NCBI GenBank assembly: GCA_034433995.1
Contig: DAOTZU010000276.1
Location: forward strand, 1-45,953
DNA length: 45,953 bases
Source: DAOTZU01 sp034433995
GTDB lineage: Bacteria; Chloroflexota; Anaerolineae; UBA1429
Reading direction: 5' to 3'
Position 1 is the first letter of the stretch. The number at the start of each line of letters is the position of its first letter. The notes beneath the pieces were generated by a model, which saw only the letters and a program-made list of their open reading frames with translations, made no database searches and was not told the DNA's origin. Below are positions 16,371 to 26,605 of this stretch, piece after piece. A program made the position numbers and the translations under genes.

Positions 16371-16442
16371 TGGCGGCGACTAGATTTGAACTAGTGACCA
16401 AGGGCTTATGAGTCCCCTGCTCTGCCGCTGAGCTACGCCGCC
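16371..16442 (-). tRNA. tRNA with CAU anticodon (tRNA-Met or, more likely, tRNA-Ile2 read with lysidine)
   Basis: A complete 72-nt cloverleaf on the minus strand: acceptor GGCGGCG/CGCCGCC, D-stem GCTC/GAGC, anticodon loop CTCATAA, T-arm ACTAG-TTCAAAT-CTAGT, discriminator A. CCA is not encoded. The anticodon arm and variable loop (GGGGACTCATAAGCCCTTGGTC) resemble E. coli tRNA-Ile2 more than elongator tRNA-Met, so the C34 could be modified to lysidine. Pair 31-39 is an A-G mismatch. The initiator tRNA is the separate gene at 44462. Confidence 0.85.
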
Positions 16443-16493
16443 AAGAAACGCCGGCCGAGAAGGTGAACCCCGTCCCATCCCGGCGCAGCGTCT

Positions 16494-16521
16494 ATTCTAG
16501 CGAAAACGCGCCCTTTGTCAA
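16494..16521 (-). promoter_or_regulatory. Promoter for the CAU tRNA
   Basis: Minus-strand TTGACA (16521-16516), 16-bp spacer, TAGAAT (16499-16494), about 52 bp upstream of the mature 5' end. Confidence 0.65.
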
Positions 16522-16540
16522 TTCGCCCACCCCTGGGCCC

Positions 16541-18433
16541 TCAGCCGGCCAGGGGGTTGCCATCGGCCAGGTCCACGCACCAATCGTTGGCGTTGTGGCG
16601 GGGGCGCGGCTCCGTCCGGCGGATGCCCAAAGTCCAATGCAACACCTCACCGCGCTTGATCAACTTGACCAGCAGGTGGTTCTCTCCCTGCCGCAAGCGC
16701 ACCCGATGCACATTGTTAAAGGGTGCCCAGCAGATCTGCTCGTCCACGGCGCCCACCGGTTCCCCATTCAGGTACAATTTGTAGCCATCGTTGTTGCCCA
16801 CCACCAAATAGACCTCGCGGGCATCCGGCGAGATGATAGTGCGGTCGAGGTAAGCCACATAGGCCCCCTCCAGCCGGGCCAATTGCTCGATCTCGACCCG
16901 CCGCTCTCGGGCGATGATCATGGCCGGACGGCCCAAGATGCGCGACCAGCGCTGGTAGAGGGCATCGGCATCGGGCACCGGCTCCGGCAGGTACTCCCGG
17001 TGGAGATCGGCAAAGTGATGTTGCCACTTGAGCCGCTGCACCTCAGGCCGATCCTCCGGCGGCAAAGGATCGAAATAGACCCCCAGAAAGCGCCACAAGC
17101 CCGCGCCGGCGAGGCCAAAGGTCTGGGCTGCCTGGCCGTTCCAACGTAGGATGAATAGATTGCGCAACGAGAGCGCCGGCATCGCGGGATCGGCATAGAG
17201 CTGAAAATCCACCCGGCGGCTGGTGGGTCCCAGGACGACGTGACCGGGCTGCGCGTGCCAGCCCGCAGGAGGTTCCACGGATAGCACCTCGCCGCCTTGG
17301 GGCGCCTTGCCCTCCAGGTGTACGGTGACGGTCACCGTCTCGCCCGGCGCCGCGCAGGGGAGGCCATGGTACACCACCCGCAAGGTGGGACGATCCAGGG
17401 GCTTGGACACGGGCAAGGGCTGGAGCTCCGGCGGGTTCAGGATGGCGGTGCCGGTGGCCAGCTCCCGCGCAAGGAGGGTGCCCACCCGCACGGTATCCCT
17501 GGCCAGGGCGCTGAGGGTCATCTCCGGGCGATGGTATTCGATCCCCATCACCAGTTGGTCGCCGATGGGTTCTTTGAGGTGGGCAGGGATGGCCCGCGCT
17601 CCCAAGATCTGCCCGATCAAGGCGCCGGCCGTGGCCAAGGTGCAATCGGTGTCGTAACCGCAGCGCAGGGCGCAGAGGAGCGTCTCCTGCAGGTCGTTTT
17701 GGCCGTAGAGCAGGGCCAAGAAGGTAAAGGGGACATTGATGCGGGCATCGCAGGCTTCGGGGTTGCCCTCCAGGGCCAGGAGCAGCTCTCGGGCCTCGCG
17801 CAAGGAGAGGCCGCGGGCGTGGGCATCCAGGGCGGCGCGGGTGAGCCGCTCGATGGTCGTCCCTTGCGGCAGATAATGAAGGGCCATCTGGGTCAGCCGG
17901 GTCACATCAGGGACGAAAAAGGCCATGGCCGCCATGGCGGCGAACATCTTTTCCGCCCCCACCGATTGGGCGCTGTGGTCCAACGTGCCGTCCTTCTCGG
18001 CATAGGCCGCGGCCAAATCCGGCGCGCCAGGGAAAACATAACCCCAGATCTCGGAGCGGATGGGACAGCCCATGCCCGTCTCCCAGAAGGCGTTGTCGTA
18101 CGTCCCTGAATAGGGCGGGTGAATGCCCAACTGCCAGTTGCGGCGAAAGGTGCCGTATTCGTTAAAGGGGTACCAGCAATGGTCCAGCCAGGCCTGGGCC
18201 AGATCGTCCGAGGTGAGGGCCGCGCCCTTTTCCTCCAACACCTTGAGCCAGAGGACCTGCAGGTCTAGATCATCGTTGGGCGGGATGGTCTCGGGGAAGA
18301 GCTGCTGAGGGTCCACCTCGATCCAGCCCTTATAGCCCTCAAAGCGCGCGCCGATGGTGCCACCGATGGATTTACCGATCCAGCCGCCCAGCACCCGGTC
18401 AAGATATACCGCATAGTCCAGGTTGAACGCCAT
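16541..18433 (-). CDS. ADP-ribosylglycohydrolase-family protein with C-terminal beta-sandwich domains
   Basis: A 630-residue protein, about twice the length of a plain ADP-ribosylglycohydrolase. Residues 1-360 hold the helical hydrolase fold: VLGGWIGKSIGGTIGARFEG at the N-terminus, PPNDDLDLQVLWL as the first acidic metal site, and CGYDTDCTLATAGALIGQILGA near 275-295 as the second (the GGDTDT-type motif). From about residue 400 the chain turns into beta-rich segments with VTVTVHLEGKAPQGGE and, near the end, NNDGYKLYLNGEPVG and GENHLLVKL, reminiscent of galactose-binding or PA14-like domains. No signal peptide is visible. I choose the ATG at 18433 with AAGGA upstream. Substrates could be ADP-ribosylated protein or a small glycoside; the appended domains suggest a carbohydrate-related ligand. 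Confidence 0.8.
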   Translation of the reverse strand: MAFNLDYAVYLDRVLGGWIGKSIGGTIGARFEGYKGWIEVDPQQLFPETIPPNDDLDLQVLWLKVLEEKGAALTSDDLAQAWLDHCWYPFNEYGTFRRNWQLGIHPPYSGTYDNAFWETGMGCPIRSEIWGYVFPGAPDLAAAYAEKDGTLDHSAQSVGAEKMFAAMAAMAFFVPDVTRLTQMALHYLPQGTTIERLTRAALDAHARGLSLREARELLLALEGNPEACDARINVPFTFLALLYGQNDLQETLLCALRCGYDTDCTLATAGALIGQILGARAIPAHLKEPIGDQLVMGIEYHRPEMTLSALARDTVRVGTLLARELATGTAILNPPELQPLPVSKPLDRPTLRVVYHGLPCAAPGETVTVTVHLEGKAPQGGEVLSVEPPAGWHAQPGHVVLGPTSRRVDFQLYADPAMPALSLRNLFILRWNGQAAQTFGLAGAGLWRFLGVYFDPLPPEDRPEVQRLKWQHHFADLHREYLPEPVPDADALYQRWSRILGRPAMIIARERRVEIEQLARLEGAYVAYLDRTIISPDAREVYLVVGNNDGYKLYLNGEPVGAVDEQICWAPFNNVHRVRLRQGENHLLVKLIKRGEVLHWTLGIRRTEPRPRHNANDWCVDLADGNPLAG

Positions 18434-18447
18434 GACCATTTCCTTTC

Positions 18448-18480
18448 TGCTAAACCGTTCATGGTGAAACAAGTTTAGCA
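18448..18480 (-). promoter_or_regulatory. Operator-like inverted repeat over the -10 box of the ADP-ribosylglycohydrolase gene
   Basis: TGCTAAAC (18448-18455) and GTTTAGCA (18473-18480) form 8-bp arms. The right arm overlaps a minus-strand -10 candidate TAAACT (18477-18472). The dyad spans the expected transcription start, so a dimeric repressor (LacI- or GntR-like) would block it. Inside is a weaker dyad GTTCA-TGG-TGAAAC. Confidence 0.45.
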
Positions 18481-18505
18481 CAAAAAAGGGGTCAAGCGCA
18501 AGCGC

Positions 18506-18542
18506 AAAAAAAGGCCAAGCCCACCGCACGGTGGGCTTGGCC
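18506..18542 (-). terminator. Intrinsic terminator of the peroxiredoxin gene
   Basis: A perfect 14-bp stem (18513-18526/18529-18542) with a 2-nt apparent loop, followed on the minus strand by seven T (18512-18506). Confidence 0.9.
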
Positions 18543-18560
18543 AAGCTGCAGTCATTGCGG

Positions 18561-19211
18561 CTACAGCAGCTTTTTGAAGCACAGGTACCAATCAATGCAT
18601 TCATAGCCCTCCTGCAGGCGCCGTTCGGCGGCGGCTTGATCCTGCGGAGGCGGCACCACCACTTTATCGCCGGGACGCCAGTTGGCCGGCGTGGCTACCT
18701 TCTCCCGGTCGCTGGTCTGCAGGGCATCGAGCAGGCGCAGGATCTCGTCCATGTTGCGACCGTTGGACATGGGGTAATAGAGCATCGCCCGCAGGATCCC
18801 CTTATCATCAATGATAAAGACCGCCCGCACGGCCTGGGTGGAGCTGGCGCCGGGGTGGACCATGCCATAGAGGGAGGCCACCTTCATATCGATATCGGCG
18901 ATGATGGGGAAGGGGATCTTGATGTTAAAGTTCTTTTCGATGTTGCGCACCCAAGCGATGTGGCTAAAGTTGCTGTCGATGCTCAGGCCCAACAGATCGC
19001 AATTGCGCTTTTGCAGCTCCGGGTAGATCTTGGCAAAGGCCACAAACTCGGTGGTGCAGACCGGCGTGAAATCCGCCGGGTGGGAGAAGAGGATCAACCA
19101 CTTGCCCTTGTAATCGGCCAGTTTGCGCGGCCCTTGAGAGGTGACCGCAGCAAAATCCGGTGCAGGCTCATTGAGCCGGGGGAGAGAGACGACCGTCTTG
19201 TCCATATCCAT
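18561..19211 (-). CDS. 1-Cys peroxiredoxin (Prx6/AhpC-TSA family)
   Basis: A 216-residue thiol peroxidase that reduces hydrogen peroxide and organic hydroperoxides in the cytosol. HPADFTPVCTTEFVAFAK (residues about 40-57) holds the P-x3-T-x2-C motif with the peroxidatic Cys. VRAVFIIDDKGILRAMLYYP carries the conserved Arg. The C-terminal extension (CIDWYLCFKKLL) matches the Prx6 length rather than typical 2-Cys AhpC, although a Cys near the C-terminus could act as resolving thiol. The ATG at 19211 has AGGAGG upstream; in-frame extension upstream would run through the Fur box and promoter, so it is rejected. The gene is monocistronic, with its own promoter and terminator. Regulation by a Fur/PerR-type repressor is strongly suggested. 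Confidence 0.92.
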   Translation of the reverse strand: MDMDKTVVSLPRLNEPAPDFAAVTSQGPRKLADYKGKWLILFSHPADFTPVCTTEFVAFAKIYPELQKRNCDLLGLSIDSNFSHIAWVRNIEKNFNIKIPFPIIADIDMKVASLYGMVHPGASSTQAVRAVFIIDDKGILRAMLYYPMSNGRNMDEILRLLDALQTSDREKVATPANWRPGDKVVVPPPQDQAAAERRLQEGYECIDWYLCFKKLL

Positions 19212-19267
19212 GGTGACAACCTCCTGTGATGTGTGGGGCCACATCCGCCTAGCGGATGGGCCATGAT

Positions 19268-19286
19268 GATAATGATAATCATTCTC
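19268..19286 (-). promoter_or_regulatory. Fur/PerR-type operator
   Basis: GATAATGATAATCATTCTC differs from the classical 19-bp Fur box (GATAATGATAATCATTATC) at one position. It starts 7 bp downstream of the -10 box of the peroxiredoxin promoter, covering the transcription start, the expected place for repression. Confidence 0.8.
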
Positions 19287-19293
19287 AAATCGT

Positions 19294-19322
19294 ATTATAA
19301 TACATGAGGCCGCGCTTGTCAA
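19294..19322 (-). promoter_or_regulatory. Consensus sigma70 promoter of the peroxiredoxin gene
   Basis: Minus-strand TTGACA (19322-19317), 17 bp, TATAAT (19299-19294): both hexamers and spacing are perfect. Confidence 0.9.
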
Positions 19323-19353
19323 GTCAGGCAGCCGAGGATGTTAAATCCAGCCC

Positions 19354-19436
19354 CCGTCGGTTGGAAACCGACGGCTGAGGATATCAAGCCCGCGTTGCGG
19401 GCTTGGCAGGCAGAGCCGTCGGATTGAATCCGACGG
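19354..19436. repeat. Three-hairpin repeat element, copy 1
   Basis: Three consecutive perfect stem-loops. CCGTCGGTT/AACCGACGG with loop GGA is at 19354-19374; CAAGCCCGC/GCGGGCTTG with loop GTT at 19385-19405; CCGTCGGAT/ATCCGACGG with loop TGA at 19416-19436. Linkers are about 10 nt. Copy 2 lies at 39874-39966 in the same orientation. The rest of this intergenic stretch (19437-19565) shows nothing I can identify. Confidence 0.9.
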
Positions 19437-19565
19437 GGAGCAGGGTCCACAATTTACGGTGACCCGACGCACCCCTGGAAGCTTGGCCAGAGTCGTTCAT
19501 CATTTCGGACAGCTTCCTTTTTTCAACGCCCTCGCGCGGCCCAACCAGGGATGTCCCAGAGGTCA

Positions 19566-20270
19566 TCAATCCTCGCCAGGGAAAAAGTGTTCCTCCAGCA
19601 GCAGGCACAATTGGTGATAGAGGGCGATATGCAGCTCCTGCACGCGATAGGTCTCGCTCTCTGGCACGCACAGGGGGATATCCACCATCTCGGCCAAGGG
19701 TTTGCCTGGCTGGCCCGTCAAGCCGATGGTGGTGAGGCCCCAGGCCTTGGCGACGGCCACGGCCAGCAGGATATTGCGGGCGCGCCCGCTGGTGCTGATG
19801 CCCAAGAACACGTCGCCGGGCCGGGCCAGGGCGGCCAGCTCTTGGGCATAGCCGATGCCCGGTAACGGGATATCGTTGGCCACGGCGGAGGCCAAGGCCG
19901 GGTTGCAGCCCAGCACATGGGCCCGTAGCCCCGCCTGGAGAGCTGAGGCCAGTTCGGCGCCATAGGGTTGCTCCAGGAGGCGGGCCCGCAGCGCCTCAGG
20001 CAAGGGCCGGGGGCGGGCGAAGGATTTGAGCAATTCCCCCGAGATGTGCAACGCGTCGCTCAAGCTGCCGCCGTTGCCCGCCAGATAGAGGGTGCCTCCT
20101 CGCTCCAAGGAGGAGGCGATGGCCAGATAGGCGCGGCCCAGGCTCGGGGCCAAAGCGCCGAGCCTGGGATGACGCAACAACGCTTCGTAGCGCCGGGCCA
20201 CCGCAGGATGTGCCTGCAGTTGCGCCGACAACTCTTCGGCGGAGCGGTCAGGGGCGAGATCCTGGGTCAC
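19566..20270 (-). CDS. SIS-domain phosphosugar isomerase, GmhA-like
   Basis: A 234-residue sugar isomerase domain protein. LYLAGNGGSLSDALHISGELL (residues about 65-85) is the GmhA/DiaA signature, and DVFLGISTSGRARNILLAV is the phosphate-binding SIS loop. VPESETYRVQELHIALYHQLC near the C-terminus carries the E-x-x-H active-site region of sedoheptulose-7-phosphate isomerase. GmhA proteins are usually about 190 residues, so this one has about 40 extra at the N-terminus. It starts with GTG 4 bp after the clpC stop, with AAGGAGG upstream, so it is probably the last gene of the hspR-clpB-clpC transcript. Either heptose synthesis for cell-surface glycans or a DiaA-like role is possible; no other heptose gene is present. 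Confidence 0.8.
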   Translation of the reverse strand: MTQDLAPDRSAEELSAQLQAHPAVARRYEALLRHPRLGALAPSLGRAYLAIASSLERGGTLYLAGNGGSLSDALHISGELLKSFARPRPLPEALRARLLEQPYGAELASALQAGLRAHVLGCNPALASAVANDIPLPGIGYAQELAALARPGDVFLGISTSGRARNILLAVAVAKAWGLTTIGLTGQPGKPLAEMVDIPLCVPESETYRVQELHIALYHQLCLLLEEHFFPGED

Positions 20271-20274
20271 CGCC

Positions 20275-22776
20275 TCACCCTCCTTCCTGCGCCGAGGGCA
20301 CCGTCGCGGCCTCGGTCAGGGGCAACGCTTCCTCGGTGCCCTTCTTGTTGAAGGTGAGAGCGTCCTTCTCCGGATCCAGATCCACCACCACGGTATCGCC
20401 CGGAGCGAACTTGCCCTCCAAGAGCGCCTGGGAGAGGGGGCTCTCCACGTAACGCTGCAGTGCGCGCCGCAAGGGACGGGCGCCAAAGGCAGGATCGTAC
20501 CCCTTGTCGGCCAGCCAGCCTTTGGCGGCCGGCGTGATGGCGATGCGGATCTCTTGCTCGCTCAACCGCTTTTCCATCTCCCGCATCTGCAGATCCACGA
20601 TCTGCATCATGTGCTCGCGGGTCAGGTTGTGGAAGATGATCACCTCATCAATGCGGTTGAGGAATTCCGGGCGGAAGGTGCGCTTCAGATCCTCGGAGAT
20701 GCTGGCGATGAACCTTTCCTCACCCCCTGGCTGCGATCTGACCTGGAAGCCCAGGTCTCCTCCGCGCTTGGCAAAGCTGGTGCCGATGTTGGAGGTCATG
20801 ATGACCACGGTATTGCGGAAATCCACCGTGCGTCCGTGGCCGTCGGTCAGCCGGCCCTCCTCCAAGATCTGCAGAAGCGCGTTCCACACATCGGGATGGG
20901 CCTTTTCGATCTCGTCGAACAGGATCACCCGGTAAGGCCGCCGCCGCACGGCCTCGGTGAGCTGCCCGCCCTCGTCATAGCCCACGTAGCCGGGCGGCGC
21001 GCCGACGAGCCGCGAGACGGTGTGCCGTTCGCCGTACTCGGTCATATCGATCTGGATGAGGGCATCCTCATCGTCAAAGAGGCAGGCGGCCAGGGCCTTG
21101 GCGAGCTCCGTCTTGCCTACGCCGCTGGAGCCCAGGAAGATGAAACTGCCGATGGGCCGCCGCGGATCCTTCAGTCCCGCCCTGGCGCGACGGATGGCAT
21201 CGGCGACGGCGGAGATGGCCTCGTCTTGGCCCACCACCCGGCGACGCAGTTGCTCCTCCAGGTGCAACAGGCGGGCCGTCTCGGCCTCTTGCATGCGGCT
21301 CACGGGGATGCCCGTCCAGGCGGCGACGATCTCGGCGATGTCGTCGGCATCCACCACCTCGTCAATCCCTTGTTCCTGCTCCCAGGCGGCGCGCTTGGCG
21401 GCGAACTCGGCCTCCTTCTTCAGGCGCTCGCTCTTGATCTGGGCCGCCCGCTCGTAATTGCGCTCCTGGCCGGCGGCGTCCTCTTGCTGGGCCAGGCGGA
21501 TCAGCTCCATGCGCAGCTCCTTCAGGTCCGGCGGCAGGGTATGCAACATGATGCGCAGGCGCGAGGCCGCCTCGTCAATCAGATCTATCGCCTTATCGGG
21601 CAAGTGGCGATCCTTGACATAGCGATCCGAGAGCCGCGCCGCGGCCACCAGGGCCTCATCGGTGATGCGCACCTGATGATGGGCCTCGTAACGATCCTTC
21701 AACCCCCGCAGCATCTCGATGGTCTCTTCCACGCTGGGCTCATCCACATAGATAGGGGCGAAACGGCGCTCCAGCGCGGCATCCTGCTCGATGTGCTGGC
21801 GATATTCGTCCAGGGTGGTGGCGCCGATACAGCGCAGCTCGCCCCGGGCCAGGGCAGGCTTCATCATGTTGGAGGCGTCGATGGCGCCTTGGGCCGCGCC
21901 CGCGCCCACCACGGTGTGGAGCTCATCAATAAACAGGATGATCTCCCCCTCGGCCTGCTGGATCTCCTCCAGGGCGGCCTTCAGCCGCTCCTCGAACTCG
22001 CCACGGAAACGCGAGCCGGCCACCATCGCCCCCAGATCCAGCGAGACAAGACGTTTGTTCATCAGCGGCTCCGGTACGTCGCCGTTGACGATCTTTTGCG
22101 CCAGGCCCTCCACGATGGCCGTCTTGCCCACACCGGCCTCACCGATCAACACCGGGTTGTTCTTGGTGCGCCGGGAAAGGACCTGCAGCACCCGCATGAT
22201 CTCGCGGTCGCGGCCGATGACCGGATCCAGCTTGCCCTTGCGGGCCAGGTCCGTCAGATCGCGGCTGTATTTCTCCAGCGTGCGGAAGCGCGTCTCGGCG
22301 TTTGGGCTGGTCACCCGGCGGCCGCCACGGAACTCGGCCAGGGCGGTGCCAAAACGGTCGTAGGTGACGCCGGCATCGGTGAGGATGCGCGCCGCCGCGC
22401 TATCTTGGTCGCCCAGGATGGCCAGGAAAAGGTGTTCCGTGGAGATGAACTCGTCGTTGAGCTTGGTCGCCTCCTCGTTGGCGCGATCCAGCAAGCGTTT
22501 GACCCGTGGCGTGATGTAAATCTGCTGCGGTTGCCAGGGGCCGGCCATCACCATCTTGGGGCTGGCCTTGAGCACATCGTCCAGCCGGCGGCGAATGCGC
22601 TCCACATCGGTGCCCAAACCCTTGAGGATGCGCAAGATGACGCCGTCACTCTGCTCCAACAGGGCCAGCAAGATGTGCTCGGTATCCAGCTGGTTATGCT
22701 GGTAGCGCTGCATGATCTCATAGGCCCGGGAGGCCGCCTCCTGGGCCCGCTCGGTAAACCGTTCAAAACCGATCAT
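20275..22776 (-). CDS. clpC: ClpC-type AAA+ unfoldase
   Basis: An 833-residue Hsp100 protein with two AAA+ rings. The N-domain (FTERAQEAASRAYEIMQ, then a second repeat near 80) binds adaptors or substrate. NBD1 Walker A GEAGVGKT is near 219 and NBD2 GSSGVGKT near 550. The middle region is short and contains a UVR-like stretch (NYERAAQIKSERLKKE, about 440), which marks ClpC rather than ClpB. GGDLGFQVRS near 674 provides the L-G-F tripeptide that docks on ClpP, so it should feed a protease; clpP is not in this window. It follows clpB after 58 bp, with GAGGTGA ahead of its ATG, and is probably co-transcribed under HspR control. It ends in an acidic, poorly conserved tail. Confidence 0.92.
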   Translation of the reverse strand: MIGFERFTERAQEAASRAYEIMQRYQHNQLDTEHILLALLEQSDGVILRILKGLGTDVERIRRRLDDVLKASPKMVMAGPWQPQQIYITPRVKRLLDRANEEATKLNDEFISTEHLFLAILGDQDSAAARILTDAGVTYDRFGTALAEFRGGRRVTSPNAETRFRTLEKYSRDLTDLARKGKLDPVIGRDREIMRVLQVLSRRTKNNPVLIGEAGVGKTAIVEGLAQKIVNGDVPEPLMNKRLVSLDLGAMVAGSRFRGEFEERLKAALEEIQQAEGEIILFIDELHTVVGAGAAQGAIDASNMMKPALARGELRCIGATTLDEYRQHIEQDAALERRFAPIYVDEPSVEETIEMLRGLKDRYEAHHQVRITDEALVAAARLSDRYVKDRHLPDKAIDLIDEAASRLRIMLHTLPPDLKELRMELIRLAQQEDAAGQERNYERAAQIKSERLKKEAEFAAKRAAWEQEQGIDEVVDADDIAEIVAAWTGIPVSRMQEAETARLLHLEEQLRRRVVGQDEAISAVADAIRRARAGLKDPRRPIGSFIFLGSSGVGKTELAKALAACLFDDEDALIQIDMTEYGERHTVSRLVGAPPGYVGYDEGGQLTEAVRRRPYRVILFDEIEKAHPDVWNALLQILEEGRLTDGHGRTVDFRNTVVIMTSNIGTSFAKRGGDLGFQVRSQPGGEERFIASISEDLKRTFRPEFLNRIDEVIIFHNLTREHMMQIVDLQMREMEKRLSEQEIRIAITPAAKGWLADKGYDPAFGARPLRRALQRYVESPLSQALLEGKFAPGDTVVVDLDPEKDALTFNKKGTEEALPLTEAATVPSAQEGG

Positions 22777-22791
22777 CTTTCACCTCGGATG

Positions 22792-22820
22792 GGGCGCCAC
22801 CGGCCAGGCCGGTGGCGCCC
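22792..22820 (-). repeat. Strong hairpin in the clpB-clpC intergenic gap
   Basis: GGGCGCCACCGGCC and its complement around a single A (22806), a 14-bp perfect dyad. There is no T-tract on the minus strand. It precedes the clpC ribosome-binding site and may partially terminate, process or stabilise the mRNA. Confidence 0.7.
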
Positions 22821-22834
22821 AAAATGACCCGCCC

Positions 22835-25441
<2,607 letters not shown>

Positions 25442-25486
25442 TTCAATAGACACCTCTCTTTCAATTGATGATACGAAATCCTTTTT

Positions 25487-25511
25487 GGGGGAACACCCAC
25501 GGTGTTCCCCC
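25487..25511 (-). repeat. Hairpin upstream of clpB
   Basis: GGGGGAACACC and its complement around a 3-nt loop: a perfect 11-bp stem between the eRF1-like gene and clpB. On the minus strand it is followed by AAAAAGG rather than T's, so it is not a canonical terminator in the direction of transcription. Confidence 0.7.
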
Positions 25512-25522
25512 CACACAACCTA

Positions 25523-26605
25523 TCAGCCGTAACGCAGGATGGCCGCGATGCCACCCGCCTTGGTCAGGGCCTCATTGGCGCGCACAATGTTGATATCCGC
25601 CCCTGTCTCCATGGCCTTGTGGATGGCCCGGTTGACCACGTCGGGCGTCTCGCTGAGGCCTTCATGGCCACAGAACGGGCATTTTGCGCTGGCATGGGCG
25701 GCCACATAACCGCATTGCGGGCAGACATGACCCGCCGCGTGATAGTTCTCCTCCACCAATAGCAGACGCACCTGCCCTTGATGCAGGGCGTACAACGTAT
25801 CGGCCAAGCCGATAACCCCCGGCCCTCCTTTGGCCGCGGCGGTGATGGCCTCCTCCACCAAACGCTGCTCCTTCTCCCGGTCGGCCTGGAGCAAGAGATC
25901 CAACGAGCGGTTGAGCAGCTCCTTGGGCGAGGCATCTTTATCCGCGGTGAGTTCGCCGATGACCTGGCTCTGCATCGCCTTGGGCAACAGGTCCTTTACC
26001 TGGGCCAGGAACTCGTCGCTCCCGGCCAACATCAGCCGCTTGCAACCGTGCTCCTGGCAAAATTGCTGGGTGGCCTCCAACGCCTGTTTCAGGTTCTGGA
26101 GGGCCTGCTGGTCCTCATAGCGCTGCAAACGGGTGGCGGCCCACCCGCCCTGCTTGTGGCGTTTCACCTCCTCACCACGGAAGGTCGCCTCGGCACGTAT
26201 GCTCCCCTCCTCTACGGCCCACAGCCGCACCCCTTCGCGGTCGTAGAGGGCGATCACATATTTGCCCAGCCGATCCAGCAGGTCGGTGAGCACCCGGACG
26301 TACGGTTTATCGGCCCAATAGACCTGCGTCTTGACGGGCAAAGGCAGAGGGATAACCTTCCACAGCGCTTGGCCGGAGGCGAAAATCGCCAACCCTCGGG
26401 CTTGCCAGTCGTAGCCGAAATCCAGAAACTTTTCCACCTCGCGCACTTCTTTGGGGGCCAGCTCGCCCAGACCCTTGACCCGTTCCCGGAACATGAGCTT
26501 GACCGCTTCCTTGGCGTGATGCGCCAGATCGGTGTCGAGATACACGCTCAACACCTTTTCCTTGCCCTCGAAAGTGATCAACGATTGCAACTCTTCAGCG
26601 ATCAT
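25523..26605 (-). CDS. Bacterial eRF1/Vms1-like protein (baeRF-type peptidyl-tRNA release/rescue factor candidate)
   Basis: A 360-residue protein with the three-part layout of archaeo-eukaryotic release factors. Residues 1-140 are an N domain (YLDTD early on). HKQGGWAATRLQRYED at 150-165 lies where eRF1 has its R-G-G-Q loop and Vms1 its Gln loop; here the loop reads GGW with a Gln (161) six residues on. Residues 170-290 form an RNase H-like middle domain (KRLMLAGSDEFLAQV). The C-terminal L7Ae-like domain carries a zinc knuckle, CPQCGY followed by CPFCGH, as in Pelota/eRF1 domain 3. The ATG at 26605 lies inside the end of hspR with GAGGAGG ahead, so translation is coupled. Release or rescue of stalled nascent chains is inferred from family and context. 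Confidence 0.75.
   Translation of the reverse strand: MIAEELQSLITFEGKEKVLSVYLDTDLAHHAKEAVKLMFRERVKGLGELAPKEVREVEKFLDFGYDWQARGLAIFASGQALWKVIPLPLPVKTQVYWADKPYVRVLTDLLDRLGKYVIALYDREGVRLWAVEEGSIRAEATFRGEEVKRHKQGGWAATRLQRYEDQQALQNLKQALEATQQFCQEHGCKRLMLAGSDEFLAQVKDLLPKAMQSQVIGELTADKDASPKELLNRSLDLLLQADREKEQRLVEEAITAAAKGGPGVIGLADTLYALHQGQVRLLLVEENYHAAGHVCPQCGYVAAHASAKCPFCGHEGLSETPDVVNRAIHKAMETGADINIVRANEALTKAGGIAAILRYG

Noticed and set aside
19354..19436. CRISPR array
   Set aside because: The repeated units are inverted stems of different sequence with no constant-length unique spacers; two dispersed copies indicate a palindromic element instead.
20275..22776. Second ClpB
   Set aside because: Short middle domain with UVR-like motif and an L-G-F ClpP-docking loop identify it as ClpC.
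20554..22827. 757-codon open frame antisense to clpC
   Set aside because: It lies opposite a gene with full Hsp100 motifs, has a low-complexity His/Gly/Leu composition, no domain and no ribosome-binding site. It is a by-product of high GC and strong codon bias.
25487..25511. Intrinsic terminator after the eRF1-like gene
   Set aside because: The stem is perfect but is followed by A's, not T's, in the direction of transcription, so I list it only as a hairpin.
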